The notes under the pieces were generated by a model that saw only the letters and a list, made by a program, of their open reading frames with translations, did no database searches and had not been told where the DNA came from. From contig OZ020484.1 of NCBI GenBank assembly GCA_963971405.1, positions 26,992,770-27,056,769 of the forward strand: 64,000 bases of DNA. The letters run 5' to 3'. Position numbers and translations under genes: made by a program. Positions within the stretch are counted from its first letter, which is position 1, and every line of letters begins with the position of its first letter. Of the stretch, positions 12,151 to 23,908 are shown piece by piece. Source of the DNA: Psococerastis gibbosa (Eukaryota > Arthropoda > Insecta > Psocodea > Psocidae).

Positions 12151-13326
12151 TACTAATTGTAAACCGAAACATGGATCGAAGCATTCTCCAAAGCTCCAAG
12201 TACAGGGTTCTGTAATAACTGCATTCGTCTGTACACTATAAAGTACTCGTACTAAAACCAGCCATAACTGCGGCAGTTAACCTGGATTATACAGGGAAAC
12301 CCAGATTAAATTTATCAGCAATTTACACATAATGCTTATCCCTCTCAAGGAAATACAGTATGAGCGTTAAATCTGATGCCTATCCTACTGTATACTACAT
12401 TCGCATGGTAACAATAAGCTTATTTTGCATATCTGGCCCGTACACAAGGGGTTTGCCATGGTCATTAGTCACCCCCCCCCCCCAATCACAAAATTTGAAA
12501 AATGAAACATAACATTTAATATAAAATTGTACTGAAATACAAAATGTAGGTAAGACATACGACCATAAGACCACAAGGCATGGGCAATCTACAGTACTAT
12601 ACACTATTCGCCACTGAAACCGCCTACCATTGTAGGTTTAGGGCAGCTAGTTCACTAACTAGTTTTAAGAAAATAATTAAACAACAATACTGTTCGCCCA
12701 GAAAAGTTTGCAAATGCACATTAGAATATCCCGTAATGCTTTCCCAAGTCCCGCCTCTCCATGTAAATTCCCCATGCTGCATTTTCAAATCAGATAGAAC
12801 TACTTTGCATGTGTTTGTATACACAAAACTTACGGGGGTTCCATTCCAAATTTAATGCATTAAGGTCACAAGTGGACATTGCTTATTTTTTTTAGCTAAA
12901 ATTGTCGATCTGTTTCAAAACTCCAATGTCAAAATTAAAATTAAAATTTTCTGAATGTTAGTTGATTGTCTTCAACTACTGTAGCAACGTTAGTGGAACG
13001 GTTTTAGGAACATCATAGAACAAAATGAAAGCAATATTTATTGTTGTAAATATTATTAGTGCGTTTCTTGAATTTAAGAAATTTATAAAATTTTCTTCTT
13101 ACCATACTGGGTTATAAAATGGATCAACTTGAAAGTAGAAAGTTAACTTAAGAGTGTTCAGGACACAGAAAAGAGTTTCTGTGTATCACACCAATAAGGG
13201 TCTCGTCAAGGTATTCAATGCGATTTCCTTCAGACCTGGCGTTCCGGATTCCTTGTAAATACCTATAACGCCAAGAAAGCGTGCGTGGCGACTCGACCAA
13301 GACGTTGTATTTTGTCAAACATCTAA

Positions 13327-13703
13327 GGCGGGGTTTCCACCGACCTCTCATTGCAGAATGCACATAAGTTGACGTGGTAGCAGACATTCAAGACTCAGGC
13401 GGCGTATCCACCGACCTCTCATTGCAGAATGCAAATGACATTGACGGAAATTTGAATATTTCTTTTTTTAGAAATCTATTAAAATGTTTGTACATAACAT
13501 ATCCCATGACGCCATTTTTTAATTTTAGTTTGTTTGTTTGTGATTTTACTCTATGATCATTGATCAATTTTAACTATGGCATAAAGTAAAACAAAAAACT
13601 CCGTCAATGTCATTTGCATTCTGCAATGAGAGGTCGGTGGAAACCCCGCCTACCACGTCAACGTATGTGCATTCTGCAATGAGAGGTCGGTGGAAACCCC
13701 GCC
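13327..13703. mobile_element. Family B MITE, copy 2
   Basis: Outer ends GGCGGGGTTTCCACCGACC and GGTCGGTGGAAACCCCGCC, with an inner pair of ends at about 13399 and 13650. In this copy both outer and inner ends continue into the same words, CTCTCATTGCAGAATGCA, which shows that the inner repeat is a duplicate of the outer one. It lies in the spacer of the large foldback element. Confidence 0.8.
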
Positions 13704-14695
13704 TTAAATCTGCACAGCATTGAAATTGTGACTTCTTTGTTTCTGCTGCACTTCTGATGCGTGTATACATTATAGTCTCCTCAACCGACTGGTTGTGTTT
13801 TTATATTTTATTGCGTAAAACTTAACCACGAAAAACATTTTCACAATGAGTTCTGATGCGAGTACTAATAGATTACATTGATTTCCTAATATTATGGAGA
13901 AGTCTTTAGAAATATTTTATCTATCAGACCAAAATACTAATACTAGTAAATTGAAATTAATTTCACTCGGAACTACTTTTCATATATGGTAACTACAGAG
14001 CACAGATTGTTAAATTACCTGAAGTGAAGATGCCTAGTGATAAATACGCGGAGGCGTTGGGCATTTGGTAACGACTATCAAGCTCTAATATTTCTTGTCG
14101 CAGGGTGTCCAAGCTTAACAGTCAGCAATCATCCTAGGATGAATATACATAATTATGGGGTTCCGTATGATACTTTCTCACATTCGTCGAGATCACGTAG
14201 TATTATTGACGTCTTTTTTCCTTTATATTTTTGTTGATTTTATACCTCGACTCCTAGACTCTGTTATATCAGAATTGACGCATATCTGACAATAAATCAC
14301 TGATATAACTTTCAACTTCCTTAAATAGTTCGCAAAGGTTTAAGATCATCATTCATGTCTGCTAGTGAATTTGCTTGCCTTACCAAACGGTTAATGCGGA
14401 AATGTTGCTTCAGTGTCACTGCTTTGGCCTTCCATCTTCCTCTTACTAGGCCTGCTTCCTTTGGTAAGACTTACCACTCTGTTCTGTGGTCTGAATGCCC
14501 TTAACTTCGAAATTAACTGTTTACTTTCAAATTGAACCATTTTTTAATACAGTATAGTAAGAAGAAAATTTTATAAATTTCTCAAATTCAAGAAACGCAC
14601 TAATAATATTTATAACAATAAATATTGCTTTCATTTTGTTCTATGATGACCCTAAGACCGTTCCACTAACATTGCTACAGTAGTTGAGGGCAACT

Positions 14696-15095
14696 AAGAG
14701 GATATGCTACGTAGAAAATTGGCACCCCAAAATTAAATACTTTTCATTTTTTATTTAATTAACTCAGCAAGTTATTAAAAATTTGGCTCATGGAAGTTGT
14801 AGAAGACTACTTCGTGCAACATATAATCGGGTATTTTTACTTTTCGGTTTTGTAGTTCTTCCAAAAATCCCAGAATACGCGAAATTTTAGTCCTGTCCTG
14901 TCTGTTCTGGTATTTATGGAAGAACTAAGGTACCAAATATTTAATATTTCTTATTAAATGATGCATGAAGTAGTCTTCTACAACTTCCATGAGCCAAATC
15001 TTTAGTGACTTGCTTCGTTAATTAAATAAAAAAATAAAAAGTCAATAAAAACAGCAAATTTTGGGGTGTTCATTTTCTACGTAGCATGTCCTCTT
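14696..15095. mobile_element. Foldback MITE inserted in the right arm of the large inverted repeat
   Basis: Ends AAGAGGATATGCTACGTAG and CTACGTAGCATGTCCTCTT are inverted repeats, and the arms extend further (GGCTCATGGAAGTTGTAGAAG against CTTCTACAACTTCCATGAGCC). AACT at 14692-14695 and 15096-15099 is a candidate 4-base target duplication. The empty-site comparison is available in the left arm at about 12957-12985, which lacks the insert. Confidence 0.75.
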
Positions 15096-15395
15096 AACTA
15101 ACATTCAGAAACTATTAATTTTAAAATTGACATTGGAGTCGTGAATTCGTAAAAAGTGCAACAGATCGACAATTCTAGCTAAAAAAATAAGCAATGTCTA
15201 CTTGTGACCTTAATGCATTAAATTTGGAATGGAACCCCCATAAGTTATGTGTATACAAACACATGAAAAGTAGTTCTATCTGATTTGAAAATGCAGCATA
15301 GGGAATTTGCATGGAGAGGCGGGACTTAGGAAGGCATTACGGGATATTCTATGGTGCATTTGCAAACTTTTTTGGGCGAACAGTATATCTTAATT

Positions 15396-16492
15396 AGATA
15401 ACGCTTAAGACTCTCTTCGGTCTTGTAATGGTGATGACAATGGACCCCCCCCCCCCCGTATATATTTTATCCTTCTTTCTTCCCCTCTCTTCCTCTACTG
15501 TTTCTTCTCTATTTAATTTTAAGCATTTATCAATAATGTTAATAGTATTATATATTATATAATAATGTTGGTAGTATTTTCACTCTTTTTATACCTATGC
15601 CATTATTATACCAGCGGCGACATTATTTAATTATTTAACAAACTAAAGATGCCGCCAAAATATCAAATAGATAGTGAGCTAAATGTATTCATGCAATTTC
15701 CACTTTATGCTCCTCAAAAATATGACTATCAATTTAGCAAATAGCATGCGACAACGAATCCAAAGAATTCATCAAAGTGAAGAGAGCGAAAGTTCCAAAC
15801 GCAAAATGAAAACAGAGCATAAAAATCGAAAGGCATTAATGTAATAGGAGCACGAAGGTTTTGACGTCTATCGAAAACCATGTCATCCTTCCCTGGGGAA
15901 CTTCCTTACGTTTATTGCCAGCGAGCGGAAAATTGCCCCTGGAAATTTGAACTGGTACAGGGAATTCGCAAGGGCTGTTAAATTTTTAAGGGGGCTGAGA
16001 TGAGCTTACCTAGAAATTTGACTTGGCCTGATTTCCGAAATACCGCAAATTAGAAAATAATGATCTTGGGAATAGAAATTACGGCATTAGCCCCAGCCTA
16101 AAGAGGCTATCAGGACGCATCAAATGGCACTTATATAACTTAACAAAGTCAATTAGGATTTAGACGCCTGATGGTATACATGCCATTTAAAGCAGAGTGC
16201 CTAGTTGAATGGTACAATATACCCGGTCTAGTAACTATAATAATTATCGGCCAGAAATATTGCAATATTTTATAATATACAGTCATGGAAAAAAATAATA
16301 AGAACACGGAGTTCTTCACTATTTTCTCCAGAACTATTTGAGATAATTGGACCAAACTTTGGCATGAACTACCTTCCTTAGTCCTTACTGTTACCATCAC
16401 TGTGAGCAATGCTTACTTCTTTAATAATTGAAAATAATTGACTATCTGGCTGGCTGTATGCAGGTACGAGGTACAATTAATGTATATAAAAC
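15396..16492. other. No gene seen; C run
   Basis: AT-rich sequence with a C run at 15446-15457 and an AT-rich stretch at 15540-15565. No supported gene. Confidence 0.45.
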
Positions 16493-16672
16493 TTATCTGG
16501 TCGTTATACTCACAAATTGGTCACAATTTCTTCCGCCAGGCATCCTTAGCGTCCGTTATTATTATTATTTTTTTTTACAAAGTAGGCTCATTAACTGGGT
16601 TAACACTAAAACTATTGGTGTTAGTAACGGCCATATAATGTACATCAAAATGTCGAGGAATATTTCGTATCC
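16493..16672. repeat. Family C MITE, copy 3, diverged
   Basis: Contains the C family words CAAATTGGTCACAATTTC and CTATTGGTGTTAGTAACGGC and the end ACATCAAAATGTCGAGGAA. Diverged from the other copies. Confidence 0.4.
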
Positions 16673-16751
16673 TTTATTACATCTCATCTCAGGTCCCACG
16701 ATCAATATTTCATGTGAAATGTTTTTTTTTCACACTCTTTTTTCCTCCTAA

Positions 16752-17123
16752 GGCGCTTATTCCACCGACCGGCTAGGGCTAAATACAAATACGGTGACGT
16801 GGTAACAGACATTCAAGACTTAGGCGGGGTTTCCACCGACCTCGCATTGCAGAATGCAAATGACATTGACGGAAATGTTTGTTTTACTCTATGCCATAGT
16901 TAAAATTGATCAATGATCATAGAGTAAAATCACAAACAAACAAACTAAAATTAAAAAATGGCGTCATGGGATATGTTAATTACAAACATTTTAATAGATT
17001 TCCATAAAAAGAAAAACAAACATTTCCGTCAATGTCATTTGCATTCTTCGCCTAAGTCTTGAATGTCTGTTACCACGTCACCGTATTTGTATTTAGCCCT
17101 AGCCGGTCGGTGGAATATGCGCC
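16752..17123. mobile_element. Family B MITE, copy 3
   Basis: Ends GGCGCTTATTCCACCGACC and GGTCGGTGGAATATGCGCC with TAA on both sides (16749-16751, 17124-17126), the clearest target duplication of the family. The left inner end is at 16823; the right inner end has lost its terminal bases. The core has the usual GATCATAGAGTAAAATC block in the opposite orientation to copy 1. Confidence 0.85.
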
Positions 17124-18210
17124 TAACAATCATAATTATAATAAATTCCAATATATATATATATGTTGCGTAGTATATCTGCGAATCAACTCAGAATTTT
17201 GAACGCAATCTCAATCAGGCCACAGTTATTATTCATGAGGGCCCCATTATCATAAAACATGTCATGAAGAATGTATTTCATCAAAATGCAGGTTTTACGC
17301 CCATTGACAGACAATGAATGATAGGGCTACCTAGCTGTCAGTAATGGGAAAATTAGTAGCATTTTTCTTCGTAGGGGCTTCACCGAGCTTGGGATTACAT
17401 AATATATAAATAAATAAATAGATTATATATTGTACCATCAACAGATGTGAGTCTAGAAATCGATAGCACCTACATTAAAGCAAAGTAAGTTATATGAATA
17501 TAAAATAGAATAATAGCACTTACATAAAAGTAAAGTTAAGTCACATAATACAGTATGTCTTTAAAAATTCAAATTAAACACAGAATCTTCTTTTTCATCA
17601 TCTTCCTCTTCCCCCTTAGTGCCGCATGCGTAGCGTGGGGGGGGGGGATATTAACTGAATAAAAAAAATTGAAATTTTACTAGAAAGGATGCAAGTGATT
17701 GGGGCCGGAAAACACCAACTCCCCTAAAATTCGCTCAGTCAAATTAGTTATATTTTCAATTTATGTCGATGGCGTCATCCTGATTAGACACAGCTTTATA
17801 AATTCACGCCCTAGAGCAATTACTCCCAGTCACGCTCCAAAATAACCAAAAGTTTTACCCTACCAAAAAAGAAATATTTTTCTCGACAAATTTCACAATA
17901 CTCGAGTGAGCGAGAAATGTAATAGAACAATCAGCTAATGGAAAGCCCCGTTCAGTGGCGACCCACTGATAATAGGTCAGATATACTCATTGAATTAAGG
18001 TGGCAGTAGAACAGGAAACTAAGTTGACGACACTGATTAAATACACAAAACACCGTATGACTATTCATTAATATTTCAATCATTACGACTTGTCTAGGGA
18101 AAGGTATTTTCATAGAAGCAGTCACTCATTTCTTCTGAACTCATCTGGTCAGTATGGAACAGATTACACTCGTTGTAACTCTTGGAACCAACCCATAAGT
18201 TCTATCTGTA

Positions 18211-18330
18211 AAGCAGGCGGTCCCGAGCCTTTCTAGTTGAGTGTAAGAGAGGGCTTTATTGCACTAACTCCGCTAGGTTGGCTTAGTAATAGAACAGAAG
18301 AAGTCAATGTTTATTTATTTATTTAAAAAG
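18211..18330 (+). repeat. LINE 3' end remnant, copy 2
   Basis: Near duplicate of 10491-10612, from AAGCAGGCGGTCCCG to a TTTATTTATTTA tail. See that entry for the reasoning. Confidence 0.55.
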
Positions 18331-18510
18331 TTCGGTTCCAATCGGAAGAATCATATCAATGATTAAATGCATAGACAGTTGGGATTATCATGTGCATACT
18401 CGTAGCATTTTTTTTACTTCAGATGCACTGCTTCATTTGGTTTAGAGTACATCGGAGTATCTCAACTACGAGTTTTTTTGACAAAGATTAACAATAATAT
18501 CGGTTAAATC

Positions 18511-18714
18511 AGCAGAAATGTTCCTCTACATTTCGATATGAGACATGTGGCCTCCACTAACACCGACTGGCCACAAATTTTGAACTCCTTCCTCCGGACT
18601 GACTACCACAACAATATTTATTTTTGTACCAATCAAATTCAATAATTATTGTCGACAATCGGTGTTAGAAAGAGGTACATATCATGCATCAAAATGCTCA
18701 GAAACGTTTCTTCT
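18511..18714. repeat. Family C MITE, copy 4
   Basis: Starts AGCAGAAATGTTCCTCTAC and ends near AGAAACGTTTCTTC. Inner words CACCGACTGGCCACAAATTT and CAATCGGTGTTAG are in inverted orientation. Confidence 0.55.
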
Positions 18715-19179
18715 GTTTGTCCCGATATTTTTGCTAGCTCTAGGATTGATATTTCATCAGATATATGATTTTTACACTTATAAAACTTCTCCCATTCTGA
18801 TTGTCACGTAAGCACAGAAAGCCTAATTTCATATTACCAGTACAAGTCAGTTTATGGTGACTGTATAAGAAATTTTAGTTACAGCTGCTACAGTCAAGTC
18901 ACCCGAATTTTTAAGAAATTTCCGACCATTGACTAATTCCTCCACGAATTTGTTAGCTAGTTTAAATAACCTAAACGAGGATCATTGGGGTTAAATAGCA
19001 CGTTTATTTCCAACTAGTGGACCTGGATAACCTTCGTATCAAATCAATTCAATTAATGTAATGTATTGTAATGCACCAAGTATCAGATAGTCCCCCGTTC
19101 CAAATGTTTAGTGTGTTTACTTGTTGAGTTATTTACAGTGTCGAAACTATTTTAATTTAATGCATACATAAGAATATGT

Positions 19180-19275
19180 ATATTTTTGGGACCAAGAACC
19201 ATCGGGAGCGTCCCCACAACACCCCACCAATATTTCATCCCAATCTGATCAGTGGTTTCGGCGAGCATTGAATAC
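19180..19275 (-). repeat. Family E repeat, copy 1
   Basis: The reverse strand reads AACCACTGATCAGATTGGGA, then GGGTGTTGTGGGGACGCTCC and a GGTTCTTGGT end. The same order appears on the + strand at 52130-52250. No end structure visible in this copy. Confidence 0.5.
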
Positions 19276-20221
19276 GAACATAAAATTGGATTTATTTTAA
19301 TGCAGTAAATAGTACGTATACTGTAGAATGCAATACTTTACGTACAACTGTAGGTAGGTGAGATTGAACAACAGTCATTGCGATTGCCCGTACCAGAAAA
19401 GAACATGACAAATATTAATTAATTCAAATTTCAAATATATTTTCCACTTCAATTTAATTTTAAAACCAATCCCAATAATCGTCCGTGATTTCTCTCTCAG
19501 GTCATGAAAATTAAAATTTCCTTTTCGGCAAAAAAGATGGCGGCGGTGGTGGGAGAGGGGGATGATCTTGAAACAAAAACTAAGGCTCCGGGTTTCACAA
19601 AAAGCATTAAAGTTTCCAAAGCAATATCGCTAATTGAATGCGAATCGCGTTAACAGCATAAATATTGTAGCCCGCCATTAATCCCGTAAAACGTTTTTAA
19701 TGTATTTTTAAAATGGCTGCTCGGATCCCAACCGTTGCACTGTCAGCCTTCCCACCTTCTATTCTGACAGTTGCGTTTAAGTACTAGCTGCTGTTGCTCT
19801 TTGTTTTCCGCGGATTTTTATGAGGTGTCAGGTCAATGAGATTTTAAAAGATAAGGTTGAGTTATTTTCCTGTTTGGGAAAGTGATGGTAGTAGGCAATA
19901 CTTTTTAGTAGAAATGAAAAGTTGCTTGAGAACATTACACGCGCCTGGTCAATTAAAGAAATATCATCACGATTGATTTTCTGAAAGAAAAAAAGCAGAA
20001 GGGAATATTCGAAAAAAAAGCATTGTGATTTAGCCCAAAATTTGCCTAAACTTAATGCCAATACTTGTGCGGCATAAGAAGGAACCCAACATTACTACGC
20101 TAGTCACATCCAATATTTAGTGGTAGTGCTTCGAAGTAAAATGCAAAGATTATTATTTTTATTTAAATAGTTATATAATAATAATGTCCTGAAGGACTTT
20201 TATTGACCTAGACCTACTTAT

Positions 20222-20760
20222 AGTGGCCAAAAGGTAGAATAGAATAGAATAGAATAGAATAGAATAGAATAGAAAGTATACATTGCACCGATTTTCAATA
20301 CAATAGCGTAAATAATAAATGTTAACACAATGTACAATGCAATCAAGAACTTAACAGAATCCAAAAAAAAAGTTCAAAGTGCTTCCCTATTCAAAAAACT
20401 CTTGGATGTTGTACAATGTCCTTTGAGTAAGGAAACACTTCAAACTCCTTCTGAACTCTGCCAAGTTCTTGGCTGACTGTATTAAATTAGGCAGTTTGTT
20501 ATATATGCGCACACCGATATATGACGGCTTACATTCGTACCGCCTGGTTTTGTGTTGCATGGCAACCAAGTTTGACCTTGACCTCGTTCCATGATTGTGG
20601 ACATGTTCTACCTTGTCCAATGCCAACGACCCCATGGATTTCGGAAATTATTTGTATTGTTTCCGTATGAATTTTTGGCCATTGGCAAACTGATATACGT
20701 CCTCGATGTCAACCTACACCGGCTCCAAGCGATAATGGACAAGCTGAGACAAGGTTACTT
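20222..20760 (-). pseudogene. LINE 3' end with ORF C-terminus and ATTCT tail
   Basis: On the minus strand 82 residues (20635-20387) end in YIGVRIYNKLPNLIQS and FRRSLKCFLTQRTLYN, the typical close of Jockey/CR1-like LINE reverse transcriptase frames in arthropods. They are preceded by NHGTRSRSNLV. After the stop, a short 3' UTR runs to a pentamer tail, ATTCT repeated (20236-20272 on +). The same UTR recurs at 35752-35850, and another LINE with the same type of tail is at 22430. The upstream part of the frame is decayed. Confidence 0.75.
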
Positions 20761-21508
20761 AAGATGAAAAGTTGCTTCTATAGTATAAATAGCTAACAAG
20801 CCATGCTTATTATAAATGTAAATAATGACTTCTTCGTCTCCATTATTCAATTTAGCCTGCTTATTAAATAAAAGTAGCCAGCCATTAATACGATAACAAA
20901 TTAAGCCATTCATGAAATTGCCCATGTAAGCTCTGAAAGCATGGAATTCAGCTCCCGTGGGCACAGCTGCATTGCTGTAAGCCTGTAAATTCAGAAATTT
21001 GAATGCAAGACACACAACACCCAAATTGACCGTTAAACGGAAAACAAGTCCTATAATTATCGTATGAATAAAGGTATAAGGTCGTTTATACTAGGAACAA
21101 TGTCTTAGGGGAGGGCCCAACCTTTTTAATATGAAATATAGCGTAAGAAAATCATTTCACGCCACTAAGATTCTTATAATTACAGCCACTTCTTAATAAT
21201 AGACTTGCATTATTTTCAGCCTTATATACGACGAGGATTATGAATAATTATACTGCACTTTAAAGCTTTCTCCCGCATGGATTCAATTTCTTCTACAAAA
21301 AGCGTGTATCTGTTGTGTATCTGTTGTGTTTTTGCTTTCCTATTTTTGATATTCAACGTGTAAATGTCATCTTAAACATTTACACCATTATAATATACTG
21401 TATATCAGTTAGTAAAACACAGTATATGAAAACGGTTTGAGGTCGGGGTTTTTTTTTATACCCTTAGGACACAATTAGGCTCATATTATGAACTTTGAGG
21501 TCCGGTTC

Positions 21509-21903
21509 GGCGCGGTTTCCACCGACCTGCAAGTGCAAAATACACATACGGTGACGTGGTGGCAGATATCATTAATAAAGGCGGGGTTTCCACCGGCCTC
21601 TCATTGCAGAATGCAAATGACATTGACGGAAGTTTTTGTTTTACTCTATGCCATAGTTAAAATTGATCAATGATCATAGAGCAAAATCACAAACAAACAA
21701 AATAAAATTAAGAAATGGCGTCATGGTATATGTTAAGCACAAACATTTCAATAGATTTCCATAAAAAGAAAAATTCAAATTTCCGTCAATGTCATTTGCA
21801 TTCTGCAATGAGAGGTCGTCGGAAACCCCACCTAAGTCTTGAATGTCTGCTACCAAGTCGCCGTATGTGTATTTTGCACTTGCAGGTCGGTGAAAACTGC
21901 GCC
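21509..21903. mobile_element. Family B MITE, copy 4
   Basis: Ends GGCGCGGTTTCCACCGACC and GGTCGGTGAAAACTGCGCC, TAA after the right end. Left inner end at about 21582 (GGCGGGGTTTCCACCGGCC). Outer arm words TGCAAAATACACATACGGTG recur in reverse at 21860-21885. Confidence 0.8.
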
Positions 21904-22429
21904 TAACAAGGACGATGGCAACGCCATTGGTCATTGGAGCAAATGGGTGCTTCTGAAGATTTCTAACGCTAGCTTAAAGCTGCCTGAACGCAGGTGCACA
22001 GTTTTCCACTCGACACGCCCAAGACAAGCCTCAGTGTCAGAAATCTTGTGAAGTGCGTTCAGAAATAGAATGTTTTTTTTCAACTACCAATCACCAACCT
22101 ATTTGTTCCAGAGAGAATTTTCCGGACTTTAACACACACACAAAAAAATCTAAATAAGTTTAAAATTAAATAGATAACAATAGTTCAAAAACAAACTTCG
22201 AGCAGACCCGAAACATTAATACTGAATGCACTCTAATTAAATATGCATCACTATTGCGGGCGGTGTGTAATTTTACTGTCGAACAAATTTAGCTTGATTT
22301 GGTTTAGGACCTTGTTTATATGCCTTAAATATCCAGTTACCAAGACAGCGTGGGAATAGTACAACTTGAAAACCAGTTCCCACATTTATACACATTTCTA
22401 CTCTGTTAGAAAAATATGAGGCGAAGAGT

Positions 22430-22927
22430 CTGTGCGCACGACGTAAAATTGCTGATGCCATATATATCTATAAAGTATTAAATGGCCTAGAAGACAATCA
22501 AAATTTCTTGAGCAAACTAAATTTTATTGTACCCCAGTTTCCAACAAGAAATTTTAACTTATTTTACCAGCCGCAAAACAGGATTGACGTAGCCATAAAT
22601 TCTCCAGTAAACAGGCTCACTCATTTACTAAATGATCATGACACCTTAGATCCGTTTATGCAAAGCTTAGAATTATACAGAGGAACTTGTAACCAAATTA
22701 TATTGTAAGAATGGTAGTTAGGATATATTTATATATTACGTTGTTCTTTGGTAGTTAGGTAGGTTTTTTTTTATATAAATTTAAATTATTTAATAAGAAG
22801 TTACAATAGGCTATAAACAGTAGGAATTTTTGTTGTTGTTTTTTCGCTTTATATTATGTAATATTTATACACATAAGGGCTACGGCTGTGTGATGTAATA
22901 AAAATTTTTTCTATTCTATTCTATTCT
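22430..22927 (+). pseudogene. LINE 3' fragment with TTCTA tail
   Basis: A plus-strand frame of about 85 residues reads IYKVLNGLEDNQNFLSKLNF, RNFNLFYQPQNRIDVAINS, NRLTHLLNDHDTLDPFMQSL and ends at a stop at 22706. This is the C-terminal style of CR1/Jockey-like LINE proteins (short conserved block, R-rich, then stop). It is followed by a 3' UTR and a pentamer tail TTCTA (22902-22926). The 5' part is absent. The tail motif matches the element at 20.2 kb, so the two belong to related families. Confidence 0.7.
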
Positions 22928-23908
22928 ACACTCCAAGGGTCACTCCTTTCATGTGTCGGAAAGTCGAATTTGCTATGTTTCATCCTAGACCTGGATTTTA
23001 GTATCCGTCAGATAGCCTAATACCTTTAGGAAGTTTACCGACGCATGGTGGGAGTGGCCCTAATTTTAGGCTATGGTATCTTACGTGGAGTTCTGGTCAT
23101 TTAAACCCTTGACTGGAGATATCTAAACTTTAATTTAAAAACAATCAATTTCATTCAATCACCAATGAGACCGACTTTACATGAAAATACTTAAGAATTC
23201 ATCGATTTACATTTGTAATTGTTGAGAATAGTGTACATTCACACTTTAATGCCTACATTGGAATGTCTTACAGGGCATGTTGTTTATGGTGCAACTTTGT
23301 TAGACGCAACATAACCCTAATCCAGAGTCCCTAATTCACTAAACCTCCCAATTGAGCCAAATGCCGAGGGATACAAGTAGCAAAAATAAATTATTGAGAT
23401 AATTGAGGCCAAAATTTGAAACTCAATTTAAAATTTACAAATATACTGAATTACTGACCCCGACATTCCTGTTGCCTTCTAAGACAAAGCAGCAACAGCA
23501 TCAGCATAGTACCCTTAACTCAAAATCGCAAAAAAATGTCACTTGCAACTACTGTACTTTCAAAGCGAGATGAATAACTGTGTCTGTACCTTGGACAGAG
23601 AGATACGAATAGAAGAAAAATAAAATTATGATATCAAGACACAGGCGCCAAGACACAAAAAATAGACAAAATTGTACTGTTTACAAGACAAACGAGGATT
23701 CACATGCAGATGTCTGAATAATAAGGGGTGCTAGGACGACCTTCGATTAAGGGTTCTGGTGTTTACAATCATGACATTTCACACATGATTCATGTTTTTT
23801 AAATTTTATGGACACCCCTAAAAGGTCGGGGGTTCTGTTCTTCAAGAAAAAAAACCAACTCGCCAGAAGTAATGATGAAGGACTTTCTAAGAGCATAGCC
23901 ATGCTTTA

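Larger units (their letters stand above)
12686..15395. mobile_element. Large foldback element with about 475-base arms
   Basis: The left arm (about 12686-13160) is found in reverse complement at about 14470-15395. Shared landmarks are ACTGTTCGCCCA, TCCCGCCTCTCCATG, GGGGTTCCATTCCAAATTTA, GTCGATCTGTT and GAAAGCAATATTTATTGTT. The right arm is split by a 400 base insertion at 14696-15095. The arms differ by roughly one base in ten by eye, so the structure is not young. The centre (13161-14469) holds a family B MITE and no gene I can recognise. Confidence 0.75.
17124..19179. other. Gene-free stretch with small repeats
   Basis: Holds a short TA repeat (17149-17164), a G run (17637-17648), a second copy of the LINE 3' end (18211-18330), a family C MITE (18511-18714) and otherwise unremarkable AT-rich sequence. 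Confidence 0.5.
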
